Assembly: GCA_021107685.1 (NCBI GenBank)
Contig: JAIOSH010000601.1
Location: forward strand, 1-6,954
Reading direction: 5' to 3'
Source: Bacteroidales bacterium
GTDB lineage: Bacteria > Bacteroidota > Bacteroidia > Bacteroidales > SMBSF39
DNA: 6,954 nucleotides
Shown: piece by piece, positions 1-5,706 of the stretch
Layout: the number at the start of each line of letters is the position of its first letter
Position numbering within the stretch: position 1 is the first letter of the stretch
Position numbers and translations under genes: made by a program
The notes under the pieces: generated by a model
Databases searched by the model: none
The model's input: the letters and a program-made list of their open reading frames with translations, nothing else
What the model was told of the DNA's origin: nothing

Positions 1-74
1 GAAAGGCAAGTTTTTTTGAATATTATAAAGCTTTCATAAATAATAATGTAGTAAGGGATGTGTATTTAAATTAA
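1..74 (+). CDS. Possible C-terminal end of an upstream gene (partial)
   Basis: The frame that starts at base 3 is open from the window edge to a TAA at 72-74. It encodes a short tail that ends in ...NNVVRDVYLN. The other two plus frames close earlier (TGA in frame 2, TAA in frame 1). This would fit the last two dozen codons of a gene cut by the window edge, with the palindrome at 76-145 lying directly after its stop codon. The same arrangement is seen after livH at 6585. The stretch is too short for any family assignment, and an open frame of this length in AT-rich DNA can occur by chance. Confidence 0.3.
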   Translation, partial: KASFFEYYKAFINNNVVRDVYLN

Positions 75-75
75 C

Positions 76-145
76 AATTAGTGAAAATCAGTGAAATTTG
101 TGTCTGAAGAAATACTGACACGAATTACACCAATTATCACAAATT
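76..145. repeat. Long imperfect palindrome, upstream copy
   Basis: The left arm at 76-104 and the right arm at 117-145 pair at about 23 of 29 positions around a 12-base loop (105-116). The innermost core is aatttgtgtc paired with gacacgaatt. The left arm is about 25/28 identical to the reverse complement of 6585-6612, so this is a second, more degraded copy of the repeat that follows livH. No T-run follows the stem on the plus strand, so it is not a standard intrinsic terminator. It could still end transcription of the upstream gene or act as a dispersed repeat element. Confidence 0.75.
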
Positions 146-176
146 TATTTTTAATTTCGTAATAAATTATTGTACA

Positions 177-416
177 ATGAAAACAACCGCAGTATTTTCA
201 CAGGAAGAAGACGGAGGTTATATTGCCTATATTGAAAAAATGCCAGGTGTGAATACTCAAGGCGATACACTTGAAGAAGCCAAAAGCAATTTACTTGAAG
301 CGCTTACAATGGTTATGGAGGTAAGACGTGAGATGGCAAAAAATGAAATATTATCTTCCTCAAAGAAATTATCAAAACAAAAAATAATTACAGAAGAAAT
401 TTCTTTGGGAGTATGA
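177..416 (+). CDS. hicB: HicB-like antitoxin of a type II toxin-antitoxin pair
   Basis: This 79-residue protein has the HicB-type partial RNase H fold signature. It opens with a beta strand, continues with EEDGGYIAYIEKMPGVNTQG (residues 10-29), and then has a helix of the TLEEAKSNLLEAL type (31-43). HicB proteins bind and neutralise the HicA mRNA interferase. Many also carry a C-terminal HTH or ribbon-helix-helix domain for autoregulation. Here the C-terminus after about residue 45 is a short lysine-rich tail with no evident DNA-binding domain. The gene overlaps hicA by 4 bases (ATGA, 413-416), which implies translational coupling. Antitoxin comes first, whereas many described loci place hicA first. 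I see no clear Shine-Dalgarno sequence before the ATG. The family call is based on motif recognition and on the neighbouring hicA. Confidence 0.85.
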   Translation: MKTTAVFSQEEDGGYIAYIEKMPGVNTQGDTLEEAKSNLLEALTMVMEVRREMAKNEILSSSKKLSKQKIITEEISLGV

Positions 417-601
417 AAAGGCTTCATTTTTCAAAACATCTTGCAAAATATAATTGTAAATTGATAAGGGAAGGTGGTAATCATTCAATTTTTATCAATC
501 CTGCCAATAATAAAGTTTCATCTGTTCCAAGACATAAAGAAATACGAAATAATATCTGCCGAAAAATTTGTAAAGACCTTGAAATACCATCACCTTTTTA
601 A
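413..601 (+). CDS. hicA: HicA-like mRNA interferase toxin
   Basis: This is a 62-residue basic protein of normal HicA length. It has the double-stranded RNA-binding-like core of the family, with a lysine-rich N-terminal helix, then the G-G-N-H-S motif at residues 21-25 containing the presumed catalytic histidine His24. The PRHKEIRNNICRKICKDLEI segment (39-58) follows, matching the conserved 'RHxxEi...I.k.l.I' end of HicA. HicA toxins cleave mRNA and block translation until HicB binds them. The start overlaps the hicB stop by 4 bases. The fold, the catalytic His and the C-terminal motif all look intact, so the toxin is predicted to be functional. The ABC-ATPase pseudogene begins only 11 bases after its stop codon. 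Confidence 0.88.
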   Translation: MKRLHFSKHLAKYNCKLIREGGNHSIFINPANNKVSSVPRHKEIRNNICRKICKDLEIPSPF

Positions 602-612
602 AATAATTATCT

Positions 613-1113
613 GTGGAAATTCTCGAAGTAAAAAATATATCATCCGGTTACGGCAAAAAGCAAGTGCTTTATGATGTTTCCTTCGAGGTGCGAAAAAGTG
701 AAATAGTCATACTTGCCGGTGGGAATGGTTCGGGTAAAACAAGTTGACCAAAGCCATTTTAGGTTCCTTCCGCTTTGAACCGGCAAAGTATTCTTTAAAG
801 ACGAAGACATAAACACACTTCCAAAACATGATATCCTGAAGAGAGGAATTATTAACATCCCTTTCAAAAAAAATTATTTCGATTACTTTATGGTTGAGGC
901 AAATCTGCGCATAGCTGGAGCGGTGTACTTAAAAAAAATTGTATAAGTTCAAATCCAGAAAAGCCATTTAACCTTTGCGGAGAGAAAAGAAAACTACTAT
1001 CGTTTGGAATGGCATTGATGCATGAACCAAAGCTGATTTTGTTCGACAAACCTTTTGGTGCATTAGATTAAAATGCTGTTTTCAATTTCCAGAATTCTAA
1101 TTATTTTCTTTAA
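613..1113 (+). pseudogene. Decayed LivF-like ABC transporter ATPase
   Basis: From GTG 613 the frame reads VEILEVKNISSGYGKKQVLY and on to Walker A (GGNGSGKT, 721-741), then stops at TGA 745-747. Homology resumes one base out of frame at 744 (LTKAILGSFRFE). It shifts again near 779 (TGKVFFKDEDINTLPKHDIL, then a Q-loop-like region IPFKK with the Gln lost) and stops at TAA 944-946. A third frame carries a damaged signature (LCGEKRKLL in place of LSGGEKKLL, from 973) and Walker B LILFDKP (1033-1053), in which the catalytic Glu has become Lys. This is followed by a stop at 1069-1071. About 20 codons before the signature are missing compared with the intact ATPase at 1513-2160. Weak similarity continues to about 1113. 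Two frameshifts, several stops, a deletion and an active-site change make sequencing error an unlikely explanation. It is probably a former paralogue of the downstream ATPase, perhaps its lost heterodimer partner. Confidence 0.9.
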
Positions 1114-1193
1114 AAAACAGCCTGAATTTTGTCAATTATACCAAAAAGCACTATTTTTACATAAAGAGTTATAATAATAAAAAGCTAATACTC

Positions 1194-1364
1194 ATGAACG
1201 TTAATTATATTTTATTAGGTTTAATCTTTACCGTTTGGTTCATTATAGTGCTTCTGATACTTGTAAGACAACCAAATCATAAGATTAAAGTACTGGCAGG
1301 ATTCTTTAAAGAAGTAATACCAAAATTGCCACTCACACAAATTTTCAAACTCTTCAAAAGATAA
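1194..1364 (+). CDS. Small single-helix membrane protein (unassigned)
   Basis: The ATG at 1194 opens a 56-codon frame that ends at TAA 1362-1364. Residues 5-24 form one clear hydrophobic membrane segment (YILLGLIFTVWFIIVLLILV). A basic, cytoplasm-like tail follows that contains RQPNHKIK and ends LFKR, so positive charges lie on the C-terminal side and the N-terminus is expected to face out. I do not recognise a family. The hydrophobic-then-basic arrangement is typical of small membrane proteins, but the ORF sits between two decayed genes and could be a remnant or a chance ORF. There is no obvious ribosome binding site, which is normal in this window. Confidence 0.45.
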   Translation: MNVNYILLGLIFTVWFIIVLLILVRQPNHKIKVLAGFFKEVIPKLPLTQIFKLFKR

Positions 1365-1365
1365 T

Positions 1366-1512
1366 CTTTTTGATCCTTTTTGTGGAGCAGGTGAATTGGT
1401 ATTTGGAGGTCCTCCTTGTCAAGGATTATTTTTTAAATTAAGAAAATTTAAATATCCAATTGAATTAGTTTCAAAGAAAACAATTATATTCGCAATCTCA
1501 AAATCAACTTGA
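1366..1512 (+). pseudogene. Possible remnant of a cytosine-C5 DNA methyltransferase
   Basis: The frame through 1366-1512 has no ATG and ends at TGA 1510-1512, directly before the livF start. It contains FDPFCGAGELVFGGPPCQG (1369-1425). FCGAG resembles motif I, the AdoMet-binding site of C5 methyltransferases (usually DLFCGAGG). GGPPCQG matches motif IV, which holds the catalytic cysteine. In an active enzyme these motifs are separated by roughly 50-60 residues or more, but here only three residues (E-L-V) and a phenylalanine lie between them. The remaining 30 codons show no methyltransferase motif. The simplest reading is an internally deleted, truncated relic. The case rests on two short motifs, so chance or a composite origin is possible. 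Confidence 0.45.
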
Positions 1513-2160
1513 ATGCTTAAAGCAGAAAACTTATCATCCGGTTATGGCAAAAAGCAAGTGCTTTACGATGTTTCTTTACAAGTCAACAAGGGTGAAGTGG
1601 TTTTACTCACAGGTGGCAACGGTTCGGGAAAATCCACTTTATTAAAGTGCATTTATAATTTACTTCCTTGTTGGACAGGTGAAATTTTTTTTGAAGGAAA
1701 GAAAATCAATGGATTGAAACCTTCTGATTTAATTAAAAGGGGTATTGTTTACATTCCTCAAAAGGATTTTTGTTTTGAGAATTTGACTGTTGATGAAAAC
1801 CTTAGAATTTCAGGCAATACCATATCTGAATCAATTTTAAAACAAAGAATTCAAAAAGTATATGAATTAACGGGTTTGTCAAAATTCGAAAAACGGAAAC
1901 CGCATGCTTTAAGTGGAGGTGAAAAAAAATTGCTTGCTTTTGGAATGGGGTTAGTTCATCAACCCAGTTTAATCTTATTTGATGAACCGTTTGCAGGAGT
2001 TGACTCAAATACATCCAATCAAATTTTGACTATCTTTAATCAAAACATAATAAGAGAAGACGTTTTAATCATTATAGTTGAACACAAAGACATTGAAAGA
2101 GATTTATTTACTCAAAAAATAAAAATGGAATTAGGTAAAATTAAAAACATACAATTATGA
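1513..2160 (+). CDS. livF: ABC transporter ATP-binding protein, LivF type
   Basis: This 215-residue nucleotide-binding domain energises the importer encoded by the downstream genes. The full motif set is present: the N-terminal A-loop region SGYGKKQVLYDVSL, Walker A GGNGSGKST (residues 34-42), Q-loop Gln83 in IPQK, signature LSGGE (133-137), Walker B LILFDEP (153-159, catalytic Glu158), D-loop AGVD (161-164) and H-loop His191 in VEHK. The start is fixed by a TGA immediately before the ATG. The protein is about 20-25 residues shorter than typical LivF proteins (around 235). It ends soon after the H-loop and lacks the usual C-terminal 'G.v...G...l' stretch. LivF proteins often have Gln at the H-loop position and Glu at the Q-loop, so His191 and Gln83 are more LivG-like or generic. 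The stop overlaps the next gene by 4 bases. ATPase function is near certain, but the precise LivF label is a best fit. Confidence 0.87.
   Translation: MLKAENLSSGYGKKQVLYDVSLQVNKGEVVLLTGGNGSGKSTLLKCIYNLLPCWTGEIFFEGKKINGLKPSDLIKRGIVYIPQKDFCFENLTVDENLRISGNTISESILKQRIQKVYELTGLSKFEKRKPHALSGGEKKLLAFGMGLVHQPSLILFDEPFAGVDSNTSNQILTIFNQNIIREDVLIIIVEHKDIERDLFTQKIKMELGKIKNIQL
1532..1574 (+). repeat. 43-base patch shared with the ATPase pseudogene (638-680)
   Basis: Bases 1532-1574 of livF match 638-680 of the pseudogene at 41 of 43 positions. The two differences are silent C/T changes in tyrosine codons. Outside the patch the two ATPase copies are clearly more divergent. The patch encodes SSGYGKKQVLYDVS before Walker A. 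Confidence 0.85.
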
Positions 2161-3269
2161 AACGTATATTAGGATTTCTTATAGTCGTTTTTTTTATAGC
2201 ATCATGTTGTAACCAAAAAAAAGAAGTATATAAAATAGGTGCAATATTGCCATTGTCTGGCGATGTTGCGGTATATGGTAAAAATTTACAAAATGGAATA
2301 AACTTAGCTTTTGATGAATATATCCTGAAAAATCCTAATGCAAAAAAAATAGAACTCATTTATGAGGATAGTAAAGCTGATCCTAAGATTGCTGTTAATG
2401 CTTTTACAAAATTGACTTCTATTAATAAATGTAATTTAATCTTGGGTGGATTTTCAAGTTCAGAGGTCTTGTCAATGGCTCCAATTGCCGAAAGAAACAA
2501 AGTCGTATTAATTTCTCCAACTGCATCATCTCCAAAAATTACATATGCCGGAGAATATATTTTCAGAACTACTCCTTCTGACAACTTTGATGGTGAAATT
2601 ATGGCAAAATTTGCCTTCAAGGAACTTCAATTGAAAAATGTTGCCTTACTATATGTTAATAATGATTATGGCTTGGGAATTTCAAAAGTATTTAAAATCA
2701 AATTTGAAGAACTAGGAGGAAATATTGTTGCAGAAAGTAGTTTTGAAATAGGTTCAGAAGATTTCAAGACACATCTATTAGCGATAAAAAATGCTAAACC
2801 TGATGGCCTTTACATTATTGCATCATCTGAAATTGGAAATGTGTTAAAACAAAAAACGGAACTCGCTATGGATTTTAAGGTTTTTACTGTCGGTTTAGCT
2901 GAGAATCCAAATGTAATTAATATTGCAGGAAAAGGTGCGGACAGTGTTTATTACAGCTACCCTGCATATCAAATTGAAAGTAGTGATAGCATAGTTTCCA
3001 AGTTTGTTTCAGATTATATGGAAAAGTATGGAATTGTTCCTGATGTTTTAGGAGCTTATGGTTATGACTTAATGAATATTGTATTCGAAGCAATAGAGGG
3101 CAACTATGAGAATTCTGATAAAATAAAAAATGCTTTGTATAGTATTAAAGATTTTCCAGGAGTTACAGGTAATACCACATTCGACAATAATGGTGATATT
3201 TCGAAAACCGCAGGAATAAAAATGATTCTTGATGGTGAATTCAAATGGTATATTAATAATTTCAAATAA
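2157..3269 (+). CDS. Substrate-binding lipoprotein of a branched-chain amino acid-type ABC importer (LivJ/LivK-like)
   Basis: This 370-residue receptor belongs to the periplasmic-binding-protein type I group (Peripla_BP_6). Residues 1-17 form a lipoprotein signal: a basic start (MKR), a hydrophobic core, and lipobox IASC with Cys17 as the lipidation site. The mature protein would therefore be anchored in a membrane facing the periplasm. Family hallmarks follow: YKIGAILPLSGDVAVYGKNL near the mature N-terminus, LILGGFSSSEVLSMAPIAER for the first lobe, then SPTAS and YIFRTTPSD, and the second-lobe segment VALLYVNNDYGLGISKVFK with EELGGNIV. Normal length with no breaks. It overlaps livF by 4 bases. 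Family members bind branched-chain amino acids but also amides, urea, aromatic compounds and peptides, so the ligand cannot be read from sequence. The embedded prenyl synthase and peptidase genes argue for an atypical ligand. Confidence 0.9.
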   Translation: MKRILGFLIVVFFIASCCNQKKEVYKIGAILPLSGDVAVYGKNLQNGINLAFDEYILKNPNAKKIELIYEDSKADPKIAVNAFTKLTSINKCNLILGGFSSSEVLSMAPIAERNKVVLISPTASSPKITYAGEYIFRTTPSDNFDGEIMAKFAFKELQLKNVALLYVNNDYGLGISKVFKIKFEELGGNIVAESSFEIGSEDFKTHLLAIKNAKPDGLYIIASSEIGNVLKQKTELAMDFKVFTVGLAENPNVINIAGKGADSVYYSYPAYQIESSDSIVSKFVSDYMEKYGIVPDVLGAYGYDLMNIVFEAIEGNYENSDKIKNALYSIKDFPGVTGNTTFDNNGDISKTAGIKMILDGEFKWYINNFK

Positions 3270-3279
3270 ATAGATAATA

Positions 3280-4353
3280 ATGGGGCAAATTTTAACCAAG
3301 ATATCAAAAGTCTCTAAATCATTAGATAATGAAATCGGGGATAAACAATATAAATATGAATTGCTTGAAAATTCATTGCGGGAAACGGATAAAATAATCC
3401 TACCGGTATTAAAAGATTTAGTCAAGAAGTATATTGATAATAGTATTTGGGAACAACTTGAATATTCCTTAATTAACAAGGAACATTTTGATCGTGCTTT
3501 TTTTGTTAAGTTGGGATGTGAGGCAGTTGGAGGTAATTATAGGGATATACTTTCTGCAATGGCGTCAGTTGAATTCAGGTATGCTTCTGGTACTGCCATA
3601 GATGACGTTTTTGACAACAACGATGAAAGAATGGGAAAAGCGAGTATGCCTGAAAAGTATGGACAAAATCCGGCTTTATCCTTGGCTGCAATACTTAAAT
3701 CCCTTTCATCTATGTCTTTATTATCAAACTTTGAAACTTTGGACATTGATCCGGCAGAATTTGTCAATATTAACTTTAAGGATGAATTTACCCACTACCA
3801 GGTGTATCTGGGGCAATTGGCTGATCTTAAATCAGAACATTTGACAATTGATGAAATTACTGATAGTTACTACCTTAATATGATTAAAGACTCAACTGGT
3901 GTGGATGCAGGGTATTGTTTTGAATTAGGTTGTTTATTGGGTGGTGGCTCAAAAGACCAGCAAAATGCCTTTTACGAATTTGGTGTTGCAATTGGAACAG
4001 CTTTACAAATTAGGGATGACTTATTGGATTACATTAATAACAGGCAATTGATAAATAAAGAACCTTTCAGGGATTTTGAAACCGGGAAAAAAAGAATACC
4101 GATAATTATCGCTTACAGGTTTGGCAGTGAAGAGGAGAAAAAGATAATCAGGGATTTACTCAAAAAAGAAATTCTGAGTACAGAGGACAAAAAAATACTA
4201 TCATCCTTAATCAATAATGAATTTGTATTAGGCTATATAAATAAACTTAAAAAGGATTTGCTGGATACCGCAATGAACAATTTTCATAAGGTAAATGCAA
4301 AAGATAGAGTTAAATCAGTTATTGACCAGATAATTCAGCAGATAAATGGCTGA
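3280..4353 (+). CDS. Polyprenyl diphosphate synthase (trans-isoprenyl diphosphate synthase family)
   Basis: Family enzymes condense allylic diphosphates with isopentenyl diphosphate, using Mg2+ held by two aspartate-rich motifs. Both are present in the 357-residue product. The first is DDVFDNNDERMGKAS (residues 108-122, Asp108/109/112, Arg117). The second is QIRDDLLDY (243-251, Asp246/247/250), followed by FETGKKRIP (266-274). GQLADL (178-183) and Lys203 match conserved helix positions. The residues 4 and 5 before the first motif are small (Gly104, Ser103), where short-chain FPP synthases usually have an aromatic residue, so a C20 or longer product is plausible. The N-terminal part before the catalytic core is somewhat long for the family (usually about 290-330 residues in total). 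ATG 3280 follows an in-frame TAG at 3271, 10 bases after the receptor stop. No signal peptide, so it is cytosolic. Product length and role are unknown, and its place within an importer operon is odd. Confidence 0.88.
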   Translation: MGQILTKISKVSKSLDNEIGDKQYKYELLENSLRETDKIILPVLKDLVKKYIDNSIWEQLEYSLINKEHFDRAFFVKLGCEAVGGNYRDILSAMASVEFRYASGTAIDDVFDNNDERMGKASMPEKYGQNPALSLAAILKSLSSMSLLSNFETLDIDPAEFVNINFKDEFTHYQVYLGQLADLKSEHLTIDEITDSYYLNMIKDSTGVDAGYCFELGCLLGGGSKDQQNAFYEFGVAIGTALQIRDDLLDYINNRQLINKEPFRDFETGKKRIPIIIAYRFGSEEEKKIIRDLLKKEILSTEDKKILSSLINNEFVLGYINKLKKDLLDTAMNNFHKVNAKDRVKSVIDQIIQQING

Positions 4354-5047
4354 CCAGTATATAAACGATGTAGTTCTGTTTAATGGCCTTGACAAAAGGA
4401 ACAAGGCAAATTTTATTATTAAACGATTGACTGAAAAAGGACTGAATCCCAAATTACAGTCCTTTTCATCCTGTTTTGGTGAGGGTAAAAACATTTATGT
4501 AGAATATGGAAATAATTATGAGAACACAACTATAATTTCTGCTCATTATGATGGTGAATCGTTCTTTGATAATTCAGGTGGTGTAATTGCACTGTTAAAC
4601 GTATCAAAAGAAATATTAGTAAACGAATTTTCATCTACATCATTAGTCTTACTTTTTACTGATCAAGAAGAGACTTATCAACAAGGGGCTGCAAATTTTT
4701 TAAGAGATAATTGCAAATATTACTTTACTAAAAATATTAATATTGATGGATTTGGAATTGGGGATGAGCTATATAAAGTTTCAGAATTAGTCAAAAATTC
4801 AAATTCGGAAATTGATTTGTTTTTATGTGATAGCGATGAGTTTCTTAAATTTGGTATTCCTTCTACTACTTATTTTTCAGCATTTAGTAATGATTATTTA
4901 AAATCAAATAGAAACAATAATATTTATTCAGTGTTTGTAAAGTATCATTCTGAATCATTTTATTTTAAAAAATATTCTCCATTTAATACTAAATCTCTTT
5001 TCCAAAAGCTAAATTGGGAAATTAATAAATCTTCAAAACATGAATGA
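4346..5047 (+). CDS. M28-family metallopeptidase-like protein
   Basis: This 233-residue protein has the ordered metal-binding pattern of M28 zinc aminopeptidases: His67 in SAHYDG (65-70), Asp75 in DNSGGVIALL (75-84), the Glu108-Glu109 pair in TDQEETYQQGAANF (105-118), Asp134 in NIDGFG (132-137) and a late His201 in KYHSESF. In the family these correspond to two-zinc ligands plus a general-base glutamate. The loop between His67 and Asp75 is shorter than in typical secreted M28 enzymes. There is no signal peptide, so it is predicted to be cytosolic, acting on imported or internal peptides. M28 also includes glutaminyl cyclase-like relatives, which cannot be excluded. Its start overlaps the prenyl synthase by 8 bases, and its stop overlaps the next gene by 8 bases. 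Peptidase-fold membership is fairly sure, but substrate and activity are inference. Confidence 0.8.
   Translation: MADQYINDVVLFNGLDKRNKANFIIKRLTEKGLNPKLQSFSSCFGEGKNIYVEYGNNYENTTIISAHYDGESFFDNSGGVIALLNVSKEILVNEFSSTSLVLLFTDQEETYQQGAANFLRDNCKYYFTKNINIDGFGIGDELYKVSELVKNSNSEIDLFLCDSDEFLKFGIPSTTYFSAFSNDYLKSNRNNNIYSVFVKYHSESFYFKKYSPFNTKSLFQKLNWEINKSSKHE
4435..4466 (+). other. Intragenic perfect hairpin with terminator-like form
   Basis: Within the M28 gene, aaaaggactg (4435-4444) and cagtcctttt (4457-4466) are perfect reverse complements around a 12-base loop. Read as RNA this is a G-C-containing stem (GGACTG/CAGTCC) followed by four U residues, the outline of a weak intrinsic terminator or attenuator. 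It lies inside the coding sequence (around residues 30-40), so it may be chance. Confidence 0.4.
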
Positions 5048-5705
5048 CACTACTGATATTATTAAAAATATTTTCAATTTACTTGCAATATCAACATCTG
5101 TTGCAGCATTTTTACCCGCTTTAGTTTATTCTTATTTTACGACCTTTACAACTAAAATGGTTGAACAAATAGAAAATAAACCTGATTTTATTTCATCAAA
5201 TGAAGAGAGCAAAGATTGGGTTAAAAAAATTGTTAGCTTTTCCTATGCAATTGATTTGATTTTAACACTAATTATATTTCTAATTTTTTTTACCTCTATT
5301 AATAGTCTAGTCCTGTACATACATGCTTACAAACTAGAAGAATATTGGTTAATAACATTATTAATTACCCTTTGGTCTTTTTTTTGTCTTATGACAATAC
5401 TCTTTTTCATTTATTCCTTAAGAAGTTATAGAAAGGCTAGAAAATATGTTGTCTATTGGGAAAAACGGTGTATATATACTGTTATCTTATTTTCTCTAAT
5501 TTTAATATATGCAATTATTGAAGTTTGGTTTAGCATTAGAATATGTAAAGGTTGGGGTAGTGTTGAGGATAATCAACTTTGGATGGTTTCTATTTCTACT
5601 TTTATGATTGTTCTGTCTGTTGTGCTTTGGATTGTTCCTATTTTTTCATATAGACCTCTAGTCTCTGAAATAAATAAGGCAATTGATAAGTTTCATAATA
5701 AGTAA
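5040..5705 (+). CDS. Uncharacterised multi-pass membrane protein
   Basis: I do not recognise a family for this 221-residue protein. About five hydrophobic segments are visible, at roughly residues 12-34, 68-94, 102-126, 144-166 and 180-202. A charged stretch lies between the first and second (KMVEQIENKPDF, then NEESKDWVKK). Another cluster, RSYRKARKYVVYWEKR (128-143), is strongly basic and lies between segments three and four. The C-terminus is polar and charged. It has no LivH/LivM-type permease loop, so it does not look like the missing second permease. The start overlaps the peptidase gene by 8 bases, and livH begins one base after its stop. Strict co-transcription with the transporter suggests an accessory membrane subunit or an integral-membrane enzyme, but nothing in the sequence identifies the activity. 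Confidence 0.8.
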   Translation: MNDTTDIIKNIFNLLAISTSVAAFLPALVYSYFTTFTTKMVEQIENKPDFISSNEESKDWVKKIVSFSYAIDLILTLIIFLIFFTSINSLVLYIHAYKLEEYWLITLLITLWSFFCLMTILFFIYSLRSYRKARKYVVYWEKRCIYTVILFSLILIYAIIEVWFSIRICKGWGSVEDNQLWMVSISTFMIVLSVVLWIVPIFSYRPLVSEINKAIDKFHNK

Positions 5706-5706
5706 T

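Noticed and set aside
146..176. Bacteroidota-type promoter (TTG and TAnnTTTG boxes) before hicB
   Set aside because: The region is AT-rich, but I could not find both boxes at a convincing spacing, here or before 1194, 1513 or 6684.
474..674. Open frame at 474-674 and similar plus-strand frames at 3602-3844 and 6165-6419
   Set aside because: Each overlaps a well-supported gene in another frame (hicA, prenyl synthase, livH) and shows no family motif.
640..3767. Several minus-strand open frames of 67-136 codons (for example 640-867, 1802-2014, 2360-2620, 3069-3479, 3537-3767)
   Set aside because: They lie antisense to genes or the pseudogene with strong family motifs, show no motifs themselves, and are the expected open frames opposite AT-rich coding DNA.
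3280..5047. A complete ComQXPA-like quorum-sensing system
   Set aside because: Only a prenyl synthase relative is present. There is no ComX-like precursor with a C-terminal tryptophan region, and no histidine kinase or response regulator.
5683..5706. Upstream TTG start for livH at 5683
   Set aside because: It would overlap the preceding gene by 23 bases, uses a rare start codon and has no supporting ribosome binding site. ATG 5707, one base after the preceding stop, gives a normal LivH N-terminus.
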